Positions 1-7,600 of a stretch of 64,000 bases of DNA are shown piece by piece. This DNA is from an uncultured Duncaniella sp. (lineage in GTDB: Bacteria > Bacteroidota > Bacteroidia > Bacteroidales > Muribaculaceae): assembly GCA_910589485.1 (NCBI GenBank), contig CAJUSW010000013.1:1-64000 (forward strand), written 5' to 3'. Under the pieces are notes generated by a model. The model was not told the origin of the DNA, made no database searches, and saw nothing but the letters and a program-made list of their open reading frames with translations. Position numbers and translations under genes: made by a program. How positions within the stretch are numbered: the first letter of the stretch is position 1; each line of letters begins with the position of its first letter.

Positions 1-826
1 CCGCTTAGGTGGGTATGGGTGGGCGGGGGATTGGTGCATCGTCTGCGGGATGGCCTTGCGGGCCCTCGCGGGTGGGCAGGCTCCAGCGGAGGATGGACGT
101 TGGGTCGGTGAGGACGAGTATGGCGGTCTCGACCGGGGGCTCGGGTTTAGGGGGCCGTTGTGTGGTGTGGCCCTGCATGCCGAGGTAGAAGAAGGCGGGG
201 ATCTGTTCTCTGTCGACGTTTATGTGTATGACAAGGAAGCCTATGCCGCACAATAATGGGAACAGTGCGGAGCAGAGGCTGAGGAATTTCCCGGGGTCGG
301 GTTGCATGGGGGAGTAGCCTTTGTATTCCTGGGCGTTGAGCAGGAGCATGAAGGCGGGTGAGGTACCGCGGACGCTGTCGGGGCGGGTGTAGGAGGCGTA
401 ATGGATGCGTTTGTGCAGGGTTTTGACCTGCCGGCGGGTGTAGCCGGTGTATTCGGGGTACATTTTGCCGAATTCTCTATCTTTTCCTTCTTTTGAGAGG
501 TAGAGGAGTGCGGTTGCGCCCTCGGGGGATGTTGCGAGGCGGTAGTCGAGATATGAGCGGAGGAGTTCGGTTGAGTCGTAGCCTTTTGGGTCTACGATGA
601 CGATTGGGCGCGGGCGGGAGAGCCGTCGGGCGCGTTCGAGCCGGGATATGACGTTTTTCTCGACGGGGGTTAGTTCCCGGCCGAGAAAGCGTGAGAATTG
701 GTGACACCAGATGTCGGGTCGCCGGATTCGTTTTGTCAGGTGGGTTACCTTGTGGCTCGTTGGTTTCATATCACCGGCAAAGGTAGGTTACATTTACCGG
801 GGAAATGGTGCGATAATGTCGTGTAG
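1..826. repeat. Inverted long repeat, copy 1 (partner 13860-14685)
   Basis: The reverse complement of this stretch matches 13860-14685 closely, over the whole 254-codon gene and about 57 bases upstream of its ATG, as far as the shared CTACACGACATTATCG. The match is still intact at the first base of the window, so the repeat may extend further left. The two copies face away from the roughly 13 kb between them. Differences inside the gene are mostly third-position changes, and the 3' half is nearly identical. Confidence 0.9.
5..769 (-). CDS. Unknown 254-residue protein with one membrane segment, copy 1 of 2
   Basis: I do not recognise a family. The N-terminal 60 residues are rich in Arg and Lys. 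A central part contains VDPKGYDSTELL (about residues 60-71), and one hydrophobic segment lies at about 164-184 (LCSALFPLLCGIGFLVI). The C-terminal 50 residues are Pro-rich. A second copy at 13916-14680 differs at only five amino acids, although many third codon positions differ, so the protein has been kept under selection. A -7 type box, TACCTTTG, ends only 8 bases before the ATG in both copies, which suggests a transcript with almost no leader. The phrase RGTSPAFMLLLNAQEYKG faintly recalls phage terminase-like proteins, but I would not assign that. Confidence 0.7.
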   Translation of the reverse strand: MKPTSHKVTHLTKRIRRPDIWCHQFSRFLGRELTPVEKNVISRLERARRLSRPRPIVIVDPKGYDSTELLRSYLDYRLATSPEGATALLYLSKEGKDREFGKMYPEYTGYTRRQVKTLHKRIHYASYTRPDSVRGTSPAFMLLLNAQEYKGYSPMQPDPGKFLSLCSALFPLLCGIGFLVIHINVDREQIPAFFYLGMQGHTTQRPPKPEPPVETAILVLTDPTSILRWSLPTREGPQGHPADDAPIPRPPIPT

Positions 827-832
827 TGGGTG

Positions 833-955
833 AATTTTTAGACCAGAGGGCCAGAGATTTTTTATTTTTAAGTATAGAGGGGAAAGTACAGAGTATAGAC
901 AATGGAGTTTTTAGACCATAGAGCCAAAGGGTTTTGGATTTAGGCCAAAAGACAA
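833..955. repeat. TATAGAG/TAGACCA word-repeat tract, copy 1
   Basis: This AT-rich tract is built from short recurring words (TTTTTAGACCA, AGTATAGAGGGGAAAG, AGTATAGAC). The same words recur at 13816-13853, 14895-15010, 54141-54278 and 62530-62658, always between genes. No ORF crosses it credibly. Confidence 0.7.
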
Positions 956-1003
956 GAGAATTTTTAGGGTATATTGGTGTGATATAGAAAATTAGGGAGG
1001 GTT

Positions 1004-1196
1004 GGCGTGGGGAATTAAAGGACGTCTTCGACGCCCGATTTGGTGTGCGTTTCATTTTCCCCACGCCTCGGCAACGCGCAAATCTTGCCCTGCGGGCGAT
1101 TTGCACGTTCCCTCGTGGTGGGGCTATAAATACATCGCCTCTTCGAGGCTTGGTGGGCGGTGGAGCCTGCGGGGATTTATTGGTGGTATGTAGGAG
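1004..1196 (+). repeat. Structured intergenic element, copy A
   Basis: Four parts are seen in order. An 11-base-pair outer stem (1004-1014 with 1057-1067) encloses hairpin H1 (GGACGTC, loop TTC, GACGCCC; 1020-1036). Hairpin H2 (1078-1104) has stem GCAAATC/GATTTGC over an inner GCCC/GGGC. An invariant block, TCGTGGTGGGGCTA, lies at 1113-1126. Hairpin H3 (GCCTC, TTC, GAGGC) lies at 1137-1149, followed by a tail with AGCCTGCGG. The element points away from the 254-residue gene. Copies B, C and D share the plan. Confidence 0.8.
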
Positions 1197-1208
1197 GTTA
1201 GAGAGGTG

Positions 1209-1362
1209 GGTGCGGGGAATTATAGGACGTCTTCGACGCCCGTCTTGGTGTGGGTTTCGTTTTCCCCACGCCTCGGGATCGCGCAAATCTTGCCCTGCGG
1301 GCGATTTGCACGTTCCCTCGTGGTGGGGCTACGAGTACATCGCCTCTTCGAGGCTTAGTGGG
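1209..1362 (+). repeat. Structured intergenic element, copy B
   Basis: This is a tandem second copy with the same order: outer arms 1209-1219 and 1262-1272 (one mismatch, one wobble), H1 at 1225-1241, H2 at 1283-1309 and H3 at 1342-1354. The TCGTGGTGGGGCTA block is kept. The tail after H3 is short and runs into a unique sequence before the hairpin at 1401. Confidence 0.8.
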
Positions 1363-1400
1363 TGGTTACGCTACTCCAAGCGATGCTACCTTACAACTAC

Positions 1401-1433
1401 AAAAAATCTCAGGAATGACTCCTGAGATTTTTT
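1401..1433. terminator. Bidirectional hairpin terminator
   Basis: A perfect stem, AATCTCAGGA/TCCTGAGATT, over a 5-base loop is flanked by A6 on one side and T6 on the other, so it can stop transcription from both sides. It may be a second stop for rpsO or an end for plus-strand transcripts from elements A and B. Confidence 0.75.
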
Positions 1434-1510
1434 GTCCTTAAAAGACGGCTTGGTTCGGATGGTTACGGTGTAGCTTGTGGAGTAGAGTCAGGGGGGATGG
1501 GGGATATGCG

Positions 1511-1545
1511 ACAACCGCTGTCAAGGGTGAGTTGACAGCGGTTGT
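1511..1545 (-). terminator. Hairpin downstream of rpsO
   Basis: The stem ACAACCGCTGTCAA pairs with its complement over a 7-base loop, about 30 bases past the rpsO stop. There is no clear U tract, so intrinsic termination is inferred from position. Confidence 0.6.
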
Positions 1546-1574
1546 TGTGATCGTCAAGTGGATTCCGGTGGGAA

Positions 1575-1850
1575 TTACTTTCTGATACCGAGCTCCTTCT
1601 GGGCGATGATGGCGCGGTAGCGGTTGATGTCCTTGCGGATCAGGTAGTCGAGAAGACGACGACGCTTACCTACCAGTGCCTTGAGGGCTCGAGCGGTCGT
1701 ATAATCTTTGTGATTTGACCGAAGGTGCTCGGTCAAATGAGCGATACGGATAGAGAATAATGCAATCTGTGCTTCAGGCGAGCCAGTGTCAGTCTTGCCC
1801 TTACCGTACTTCTCAAAGATTTCTACTTTTTCATCAGAATTCAAGTGCAT
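1575..1850 (-). CDS. rpsO: 30S ribosomal protein S15
   Basis: S15 is a primary binder of 16S rRNA in the platform of the small subunit, next to S6 and S18. The 91-residue length is near the usual 88-91. The family signature runs from TGSPEAQIALFSIRIAHLTEHL through HKDYTTARALKALVGKRRRLLDYL, with conserved DYL and RYRAII near the C terminus. The ATG is at 1850. A full Bacteroides-type promoter lies 55-85 bases upstream (1905-1935) and a hairpin follows the stop. The gene is monocistronic here; the next gene upstream ends at 2043. Nothing odd was seen. Confidence 0.97.
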   Translation of the reverse strand: MHLNSDEKVEIFEKYGKGKTDTGSPEAQIALFSIRIAHLTEHLRSNHKDYTTARALKALVGKRRRLLDYLIRKDINRYRAIIAQKELGIRK

Positions 1851-1904
1851 TGATACAGATGTTTAAAAGTGGATAAATAGTTATATTATGCTCAAAAGAG
1901 CGTG

Positions 1905-1935
1905 CAAATTTAGCGATTAATCCTGACCTGTGCAA
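1905..1935 (-). promoter_or_regulatory. rpsO promoter
   Basis: On the minus strand, TTG (1935-1933), 20 bases, then TAAATTTG (1912-1905). This fits the Bacteroides consensus TTTG-N19-21-TAnnTTTG. The start of transcription should lie near 1898, giving a leader of about 50 bases. Confidence 0.7.
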
Positions 1936-2042
1936 TAGGCGGGGTGATTTTTCAACGGTTTCCAAGAAAAATTTGAGCCGGTGAGCCTTTTCTTACCTGA
2001 AATCGGTGAGGAATTGGAGCGGTCAGGCTTTCAGGAACGGGA

Positions 2043-2375
2043 TCAGTCCTGGTTGAGATCCTTGGCGGGGTTGCGGAAGTGGATCTTGTGATCGAGGTAT
2101 TCCTGAGTTGCGATGAGTGTGGGCTTGGGGAGACGCTCGTAGAAGCGTGAGATCTCGATCTGCTCGCGGTTCTCGGATATTTCCTCGAGGTTGTCGTTGA
2201 GCGATGCGAATTCCTGGAGCTTCTTCTCAAGATCGTGCTTCATTTCGGAAGCGATCTGGTTGGAGCGCTTTGCGATGATGCAGACGGTTTCGTATACGTT
2301 GCCGGTGTCCTCGCTCATGGAGATGAGGTCGCGGGTCTGGGTGTTGAGAGGGGCGTTGGTCTTTTTGTAGTCCAT
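2043..2375 (-). CDS. rpoZ: RNA polymerase omega-like (Rpb6-type) subunit
   Basis: A 110-residue protein of the type found in Bacteroidetes as the omega/Rpb6 homologue, which helps hold the beta-prime subunit in the core enzyme. It matches the family in the stretch TGNVYETVCIIAKRSNQIA (about residues 24-42), which equals the Rpb6/omega helix with conserved I-I-A-K-R-A/S-N. The rest is helical and charged, with DNLEEISENREQIEISRFYERLPKPTLIATQEYLD. It follows bamD by 72 bases on the same strand, an order common in Bacteroidales, so the two are probably co-transcribed. The assignment rests on the short core motif plus context. Confidence 0.85.
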   Translation of the reverse strand: MDYKKTNAPLNTQTRDLISMSEDTGNVYETVCIIAKRSNQIASEMKHDLEKKLQEFASLNDNLEEISENREQIEISRFYERLPKPTLIATQEYLDHKIHFRNPAKDLNQD

Positions 2376-2447
2376 TGTTTGGTATATACGATTGTTTCTT
2401 TTTTGTCTTGATTAACTCGGTGGGGCGGGGAGAGGAGAGGGGGGTGA

Positions 2448-3251
2448 TTATTCCTTGGTGGTGTACCGGCTTGCGATCTTGAAGATGTTGTCGGCTTCCT
2501 CACGGTTGGGGGAATCGGGGTCGTTGTTGATGAATGAGTAGTATTCATCGACAACCTCGGAGTAACGGTCGGCTTTCTTTTCATCGACGCTCTCGCGTGC
2601 CTCCTGGTAGCGGGCTTTGAGGATGAGAAGCTCGAGGTCCTCCTTGTATTTGGAATAGGGGTAGTCCTTGATGGCGTTCTTGGCTACGATGATGGCGCTC
2701 TCGTAGTTGTTGCCCATGTAGGTGCCGAGGTTGTAGTAGAGCTGGGCGTTCTCGAGCTGCTTGAGGGTGAGTTTGTCCTGAAGCTCGAAGATGGCGTTCT
2801 GGGCGATAGAAACTTTGTCGCTTCTGGGGAAGTAGTCGAGGAATGACTGGAGTTCCTGGATGGCCTTGAGGGTTCCGGTCTGGTCGAGCTGAGGATCGGG
2901 GGAGTCGAGGTAGTATCCGTAACCGGCGTAGAAGCGGGAGAGTTCGGTGTGCTTGCCTTTGGGGAAGCGGGTGTAATACTGCTTGAAGTAGGATCCGGCG
3001 GTCTCGTAGTCCTTGTTCTCGTAGTTGGAGAGAGCGAGGAGGTAGAGGGCGTCCTCGGCTTTTTCGGAGCCTTTGAATACGGCGGGCACGTTTTCAAGAG
3101 CTGTGGCCGCCTGAGTGTATTTTTTCTCTTCAAATGCTCGTTTCGCGAAATCGAGGCGATAGTCGGCGTCGTTGCTTTTGAGTACGCGCTGATATTCGCC
3201 ACAGGAAGTGAGGGCGATGGCCGCGAGCAATACTAAGAGGTATCTGTACAT
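2448..3251 (-). CDS. bamD: BamD-type outer-membrane assembly lipoprotein
   Basis: BamD is the essential TPR lipoprotein of the BAM complex, which folds beta-barrel proteins into the outer membrane. A lipoprotein signal peptide ends in LTSC, with Cys17 as the lipidated residue. The mature protein is TPR-like from about residue 30, with paired helices such as FAKRAFEEKKYTQAATAL and LYLLALSNYENKDYETAGSYFKQYYTRFPKG. The length of 267 residues is normal. A -7 box (TAATTTTG on the minus strand, 3302-3295) lies upstream, but the -33 box is weak. The omega gene follows in the same direction. Confidence 0.93.
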   Translation of the reverse strand: MYRYLLVLLAAIALTSCGEYQRVLKSNDADYRLDFAKRAFEEKKYTQAATALENVPAVFKGSEKAEDALYLLALSNYENKDYETAGSYFKQYYTRFPKGKHTELSRFYAGYGYYLDSPDPQLDQTGTLKAIQELQSFLDYFPRSDKVSIAQNAIFELQDKLTLKQLENAQLYYNLGTYMGNNYESAIIVAKNAIKDYPYSKYKEDLELLILKARYQEARESVDEKKADRYSEVVDEYYSFINNDPDSPNREEADNIFKIASRYTTKE

Positions 3252-3385
3252 ATCGAATATAGGTGAGCTGCGAGAGCGTTAGCGTTTCAACTTGCAAAAT
3301 TAGTCATTTTTTGTGAAAAAACACTATCCCTTGGCTGTATAATTCTTGAATAATAGTTAATTTTGTGATGATTATTCCATTGAAG

Positions 3386-4900
3386 ATGGCTTGTATATCT
3401 AATATTCGATTACGTGTTCTGATAGTGTCGGCCCTGGTGTTGCTGATGAATGCGGCCGGCTCGGGTGCCTCCAAGCGTGAGATGAGGGGTGTGTGGGTGG
3501 CCACGGTGTGGGGTATAGACTGGCCCTCGAAGCAGGGAACGACCGAGGCGGTGCGTTCCAACCAACAGCGCGAGCTTGGGGAGCTGCTTGACCGATGCAA
3601 GAGGCTGAACCTTACGACTGTGTGCTTTCAGGTAAGGGGGATGGCCGATGTGATGTACAGGTCGAGGCTGGAGCCATGGAGCTCATTTGTGAGCGGGAAG
3701 CGCGGCGAGGATCCCGGATGGGATCCGTTGGAGTGGGCTGTGGCCGAGTGTCACCGGCGCGGGCTGGAGTGCTATGCTTGGGTGAATCCGTTCAGATGGT
3801 CGGCCGGGACCGATTACAACACTCCTGCCGACAAGGAGTGGAAGTCGCGCGGGTGGTTGCTGACCCACGGCAAGTACACGGTGATGAATCCCGGGCTGGA
3901 GCCTGTGAGGGAGCATATAGTGGAGATATGCCGTGAGATTGTGGAGGGGTATGATATAGACGGGCTGATATTTGACGACTATTTCTATCCCAACCGTATC
4001 CCGGAGAATGATAAGGCTCAGGATTATGCCCTATACAAGAAGGAGGCTCCCTGGATGACGTTTGGCGACTGGCGCAGGGCTAATGTGCATAAGGCTATAG
4101 CTGACGTGAAGGGGATGATCAATGACACGAAACCGTATGTGCGTTTCGGCATCTCTCCGGCCGGAGTGGCCGGCAAGGCTGACTCGTCGGCACCCAAATG
4201 GGGCGCCGAGGGGGTGGGCGTGAAGGCGGCCGACTGGCAATATGGCGAGATATATTCCGATCCGTTGGGGTGGATGTATCAGGGCACGGTGGATTTCGTG
4301 TCGCCACAGATATATTGGGCTACGACGCACGGGACGGCTCCATATGGGCAGTTGTCGCAGTGGTGGAGCCGGACGGCAAATATGTATGGCGTGCACATGT
4401 ATTCGAGCGTGACCCTGGAGAGGATAGGGACGGGAGATCTGGCGGAACATAGGCGTGACCTGGGCCGACAGATAGATTGCAACCGCACGTACAGTGTGGA
4501 CGGCAATCACGGTACAATAATATACAGTGCGAAGTATCTGCCGAAAGTGTCGGGGGTGCTTGCGACGGGGCGGTATGCCTATCCGTCGCTGACGCCGAGC
4601 ATGGCTGAGCGTGAGATCGAGCCGGATGCGGAGGCTCCGCATGGGTTGAAGCTGAAGCACGGGGTGCTGACGTGGAGTGCGCCCAAGGGGGCGAGGCGGT
4701 TTACAGTGTATGCCGTGCCTGATGATGTGGCCCGCGCGGAGGCTTATGATGAGGATGGCGACGGAGTGGACGGCGCGTTCCTGATAGGGGTGACTTATGA
4801 GCCCCGCATGGAGGTGGGGGATGCCAAGGGGTACAGGTATGCCGTGTGTGTGTACTCGGGCTACTCGACCGAGGGGGAGCCTGCGTGGATAGAGCCGTGA
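3386..4900 (+). CDS. Glycoside-hydrolase-like family 10 (GHL10, DUF187) secreted protein
   Basis: A member of the GHL10/YngK group (PF02638), TIM-barrel proteins thought to act on glycans or peptidoglycan-type material; no substrate is established for most. Seen: a signal peptide (hydrophobic VLIVSALVLLMNAA), then REMRGVWVATVWGIDWPS, the family start motif. Next come LNLTTVCFQVRGMADVMYRS, YAWVNPFRW, YDIDGLIFDDYFYP (likely catalytic acidic residues in DD) and FVSPQIYW. A C-terminal fibronectin-like part (about residues 420-504) follows. Other starts exist at GTG 3365 and ATG 3368. I chose 3386 because a -7 box, TAATTTTG, sits at 3358-3365 and would leave the earlier starts outside the transcript. 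Confidence 0.88.
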   Translation: MACISNIRLRVLIVSALVLLMNAAGSGASKREMRGVWVATVWGIDWPSKQGTTEAVRSNQQRELGELLDRCKRLNLTTVCFQVRGMADVMYRSRLEPWSSFVSGKRGEDPGWDPLEWAVAECHRRGLECYAWVNPFRWSAGTDYNTPADKEWKSRGWLLTHGKYTVMNPGLEPVREHIVEICREIVEGYDIDGLIFDDYFYPNRIPENDKAQDYALYKKEAPWMTFGDWRRANVHKAIADVKGMINDTKPYVRFGISPAGVAGKADSSAPKWGAEGVGVKAADWQYGEIYSDPLGWMYQGTVDFVSPQIYWATTHGTAPYGQLSQWWSRTANMYGVHMYSSVTLERIGTGDLAEHRRDLGRQIDCNRTYSVDGNHGTIIYSAKYLPKVSGVLATGRYAYPSLTPSMAEREIEPDAEAPHGLKLKHGVLTWSAPKGARRFTVYAVPDDVARAEAYDEDGDGVDGAFLIGVTYEPRMEVGDAKGYRYAVCVYSGYSTEGEPAWIEP

Positions 4901-4916
4901 GGATAGCGGAGAGGGG

Positions 4917-5180
4917 TCAGATGATGGAGCTGACGCGACGGTCGGAGGCGGAGCGGACGTCGTAGGCATCCCGGGCAATGCGACGGTTGCGGTCGGTGTC
5001 CTGGGTTACGTAGAACCGGATCATGGCGTAGAGGATGTTTTGCATGGGGGTGAGGGACTCGGTGGGATCCTGACCGAGGATCAGTTCGGCACTGAGTGCG
5101 TTGGTGATGGGCAGACGATCGACGAGGGGGAGTGAGTTGATGGTGTCGATGACGCGGGGGGAGATGAAGAATGCTGCCAT
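4917..5180 (-). CDS. Small conserved-looking hypothetical protein (87 residues)
   Basis: Not recognised. The reading frame begins MAAFFISPRVIDTINSLP, is soluble in character with no signal peptide or membrane helix, and ends in a charged Arg-rich tail. A -7 type box on the minus strand (TACCTTTG, 5263-5256) lies about 76 bases before the start, which supports real expression. It converges on the GHL10 gene, with 16 bases between the two stops. The short length keeps confidence moderate. Confidence 0.6.
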   Translation of the reverse strand: MAAFFISPRVIDTINSLPLVDRLPITNALSAELILGQDPTESLTPMQNILYAMIRFYVTQDTDRNRRIARDAYDVRSASDRRVSSII

Positions 5181-5287
5181 GGTGAAGTAGATGAAAAGAG
5201 TGTGTCTAAAAAAAGGTTATAATTGCGGCGATCCGTGAGGAGATGGGCCACGTTGCAAAGGTATCACACAGGTAGGGCATAAAATAA

Positions 5288-5325
5288 GCACACCGATGTT
5301 TAAAAGACTTAAAACATCGGTGTGC
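5288..5325 (-). terminator. htpG terminator
   Basis: A perfect 14-base-pair stem (GCACACCGATGTTT) with a 10-base loop lies just past the htpG stop. On the minus strand it is followed by TTATTTTAT. Confidence 0.85.
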
Positions 5326-5353
5326 CAGATAGCTATTACTTATTCCTGTGTTT

Positions 5354-7396
5354 TTACAGCATTTTGACCGAGCGGTTGATGAATTCGCTCAGCTCGCGGC
5401 CTTGCAGAAGGCCGTTGCCGAGGAGCGCGAGATCGATCATCTGCTTGACAGCCGGAACGCCGGATGCATAGGCTGAGATGATGGATTCCTGTTCCTTGCG
5501 CGAATTTTCCACTGAGTCGAGTAGTTTCTTTTCTTCTGCTTCCTGCTCGGGGGTGGGCTTGTTGTCCTTGACCTCGGCGCGGATGGCGGTGAGGCGCTCA
5601 TTGTCGGCGCTCACGGCGGCGCGCAGAGGGGATATCTTTTCATCGAGAGCCTTCTCGGCATCGGCGAGCACACGGGCTACAGCCTCCTGAGAGGTGTTGA
5701 CGATGAGGTTGAAATTGTCGGGGAGTTCGGCGTAGAAGCTCATGCCGGGCTGGGTGGCCGCCATGTCCTTCATGCGTCGCATGTACTCGTTCTGAGTGAT
5801 GAGCACGGGGTTGGCGGCGGGGTCGAGTGACTCGAACGATACCATGAACTCGCTCTTTTCCATCTTGGGCAGCTGGGAGCGGAATACCGAGGTGAGAAGT
5901 GAGATCTGGTCGGGGGTGAGGCCGGAGTCCTTTTTATCGGCCTTGGCCACGAGATTGTCGGCCACGTCGCTGTCGACGCGCACGAAGGTGGTCTTCTCGA
6001 GCTTGTTTTCAAGCATGGAGATGAAGTGGCCGTCGAGCTGACCGTTCATGAGCAGGACGTTGTAGCCCTTGGCGTTGGCGGCCTCGATGTAGCTGTACTG
6101 CTCGACGGGATCGGTGGCGTAGATGTACACGAGGTTGCCCTCCTTGTCGGTCTGGGAGGCTTCGATGAGGGCCTTGTATTCATCGAGTGTGAAATATTTG
6201 CCCTCGGTGTCGCGGAGAAGGGTGAATTTGAGGGCGGCGTCACAGAATTTCTCGTCGGTGAGCATGCCGTACTCGATGAAGATCTTGATGTCGTCCCACT
6301 TGGATTCGAAGTCGGCGCGGTCGTTCTTGAAAAGGTCCTCAAGGCGCGATGCAACTTTCTTGGTGATGTAGCCCGATATCTTCTTCACGGCACGGTCGCT
6401 CTGAAGGTAGGAACGTGACACGTTGAGAGGGATGTCGGGGGAGTCGATCACTCCCTGAAGGAGCATCATGAATTCGGGAACCACGCCCTCGACGGAATCG
6501 GTGACGAACACCTGGTTGCAGTAGAGCTGGATGCGGTCCTTGCGGATGTCGAGGTTGTTCTTGATCTTGGGGAAGTAGAGGATGCCGGTGAGGGTGAAGG
6601 GGTAGTCGACATTGAGGTGGATCCAGAAGAGGGGATCCTCCTGGCCGGGATAGAGCTCGCGGTAGAAGTTGCGGTAGTCCTCGTCGGTGAGTTCGGAGGG
6701 CTTTTTGGTCCAAGCGGGCTCGGTGGCGTTGATCACCTTGTCGCGGTCGGTGTCGACATACTTACCGTCCTTCCACTCCTGCTCCTTTCCGCTCACGACG
6801 GGAACGGGGAGGAAGCGGCAATATTTCTTGAGAAGGAGGTCGATGCGAGCCTGCTCAAGATACTCCTTGTTGTCATCGTCGATCCAGAGGGTGATCTCGG
6901 TGCCACGGGTGGTCTTGTCGCAAGGCTCCATGGTGTACTCGGGGGATCCGTCACATTCCCAACGCACGGCTTCGGAGCCGTCCTTGTAGGATAGGGAGCG
7001 GATCTCGACTTTCTTTGAGACCATGAATGCCGAGTAGAAGCCGAGACCGAAGTGGCCGATGATGGAGTTGGCGTTGTCCTTGTACTTGTTGACGAACTCC
7101 TCGGCGCCTGAGAAGGCGATCTGATTGATGTATTTGTTGACATCATCGGCTGTCATGCCGATACCGTGGTCAGTGACGGTGAGGGTTCCGGCTTCCTTGT
7201 CGACCTTGACCTCGACACGCATATCGCCAAGCTCGCCCTTGAAGTCGCCGAATGAGGCGAGGGTCTTGAGTTTCTGGGTGGCGTCGATGGCGTTGGCCAC
7301 GAGTTCGCGGAGGAATATTTCATTGTCGGAATAGAGGAATTTTTTGATGACCGGGAAGATGTTTTCGGTCGTTACTCCAATCTGTCCTTTCTGCAT
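5354..7396 (-). CDS. htpG: Molecular chaperone HtpG (Hsp90)
   Basis: ATP-dependent Hsp90 chaperone of the cytosol, acting late in protein folding, often with DnaK. The GHKL ATPase domain shows ELVANAIDAT, DHGIGM and GHFGLGFYSAFMV in the first 140 residues; the middle domain (about 220-480) and dimerisation domain follow. I chose the ATG at 7396 (MQKGQIGVTTENIFP) because this is where Bacteroidales HtpG proteins begin. The frame is open 17 codons further upstream, but that part has no family match. The product is 680 residues, a normal length for the phylum. A strong terminator follows; the gene stands alone. Confidence 0.97.
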   Translation of the reverse strand: MQKGQIGVTTENIFPVIKKFLYSDNEIFLRELVANAIDATQKLKTLASFGDFKGELGDMRVEVKVDKEAGTLTVTDHGIGMTADDVNKYINQIAFSGAEEFVNKYKDNANSIIGHFGLGFYSAFMVSKKVEIRSLSYKDGSEAVRWECDGSPEYTMEPCDKTTRGTEITLWIDDDNKEYLEQARIDLLLKKYCRFLPVPVVSGKEQEWKDGKYVDTDRDKVINATEPAWTKKPSELTDEDYRNFYRELYPGQEDPLFWIHLNVDYPFTLTGILYFPKIKNNLDIRKDRIQLYCNQVFVTDSVEGVVPEFMMLLQGVIDSPDIPLNVSRSYLQSDRAVKKISGYITKKVASRLEDLFKNDRADFESKWDDIKIFIEYGMLTDEKFCDAALKFTLLRDTEGKYFTLDEYKALIEASQTDKEGNLVYIYATDPVEQYSYIEAANAKGYNVLLMNGQLDGHFISMLENKLEKTTFVRVDSDVADNLVAKADKKDSGLTPDQISLLTSVFRSQLPKMEKSEFMVSFESLDPAANPVLITQNEYMRRMKDMAATQPGMSFYAELPDNFNLIVNTSQEAVARVLADAEKALDEKISPLRAAVSADNERLTAIRAEVKDNKPTPEQEAEEKKLLDSVENSRKEQESIISAYASGVPAVKQMIDLALLGNGLLQGRELSEFINRSVKML

Positions 7397-7513
7397 GATG
7401 TTATATAGGGTTTTATTGTTTGTGTTTCTAAGTATAACAACCTGCAAAACAAATGCCAGAGATAAAAACTGACAAATAGTGTTAAAGATAGGCTAAATGA
7501 TACTGACAAAAAT

Positions 7514-7567
7514 ACCTCCCGGCTGACTTGGCGCCGTGGAAACGGGGAGCCTTGACAGCCGGGAGGT
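7514..7567 (-). terminator. pgi terminator
   Basis: The 12-base arms ACCTCCCGGCTG and CAGCCGGGAGGT are separated by 30 bases, downstream of pgi. ATTTTTGTC follows on the minus strand. Confidence 0.75.
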
Positions 7568-7600
7568 GTGTATCAGGTCGGTGAGTTTACCGAGCGGGGA

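Larger units (their letters stand above)
770..1574. other. Gene-free stretch between the unknown gene and rpsO
   Basis: It holds the word-repeat tract (833-955), two tandem copies of the structured intergenic element (1004-1196 and 1209-1362), a strong bidirectional hairpin (1401-1433) and the rpsO terminator hairpin (1511-1545). The ORFs that cross it run through repeat DNA and do not look like proteins. Confidence 0.7.

Noticed and set aside
5..769. REP-associated or HUH transposase for the structured elements
   Set aside because: No His-hydrophobic-His motif with a catalytic Tyr helix is present. The protein has a membrane segment and a Pro-rich end, unlike known RAYT proteins.
1002..1441. 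Plus-strand ORFs of 63-126 codons over the repeat elements
   Set aside because: They follow the repeat units, share sequence only because of the DNA repeats, have no family features, and the hairpins explain the conservation better.
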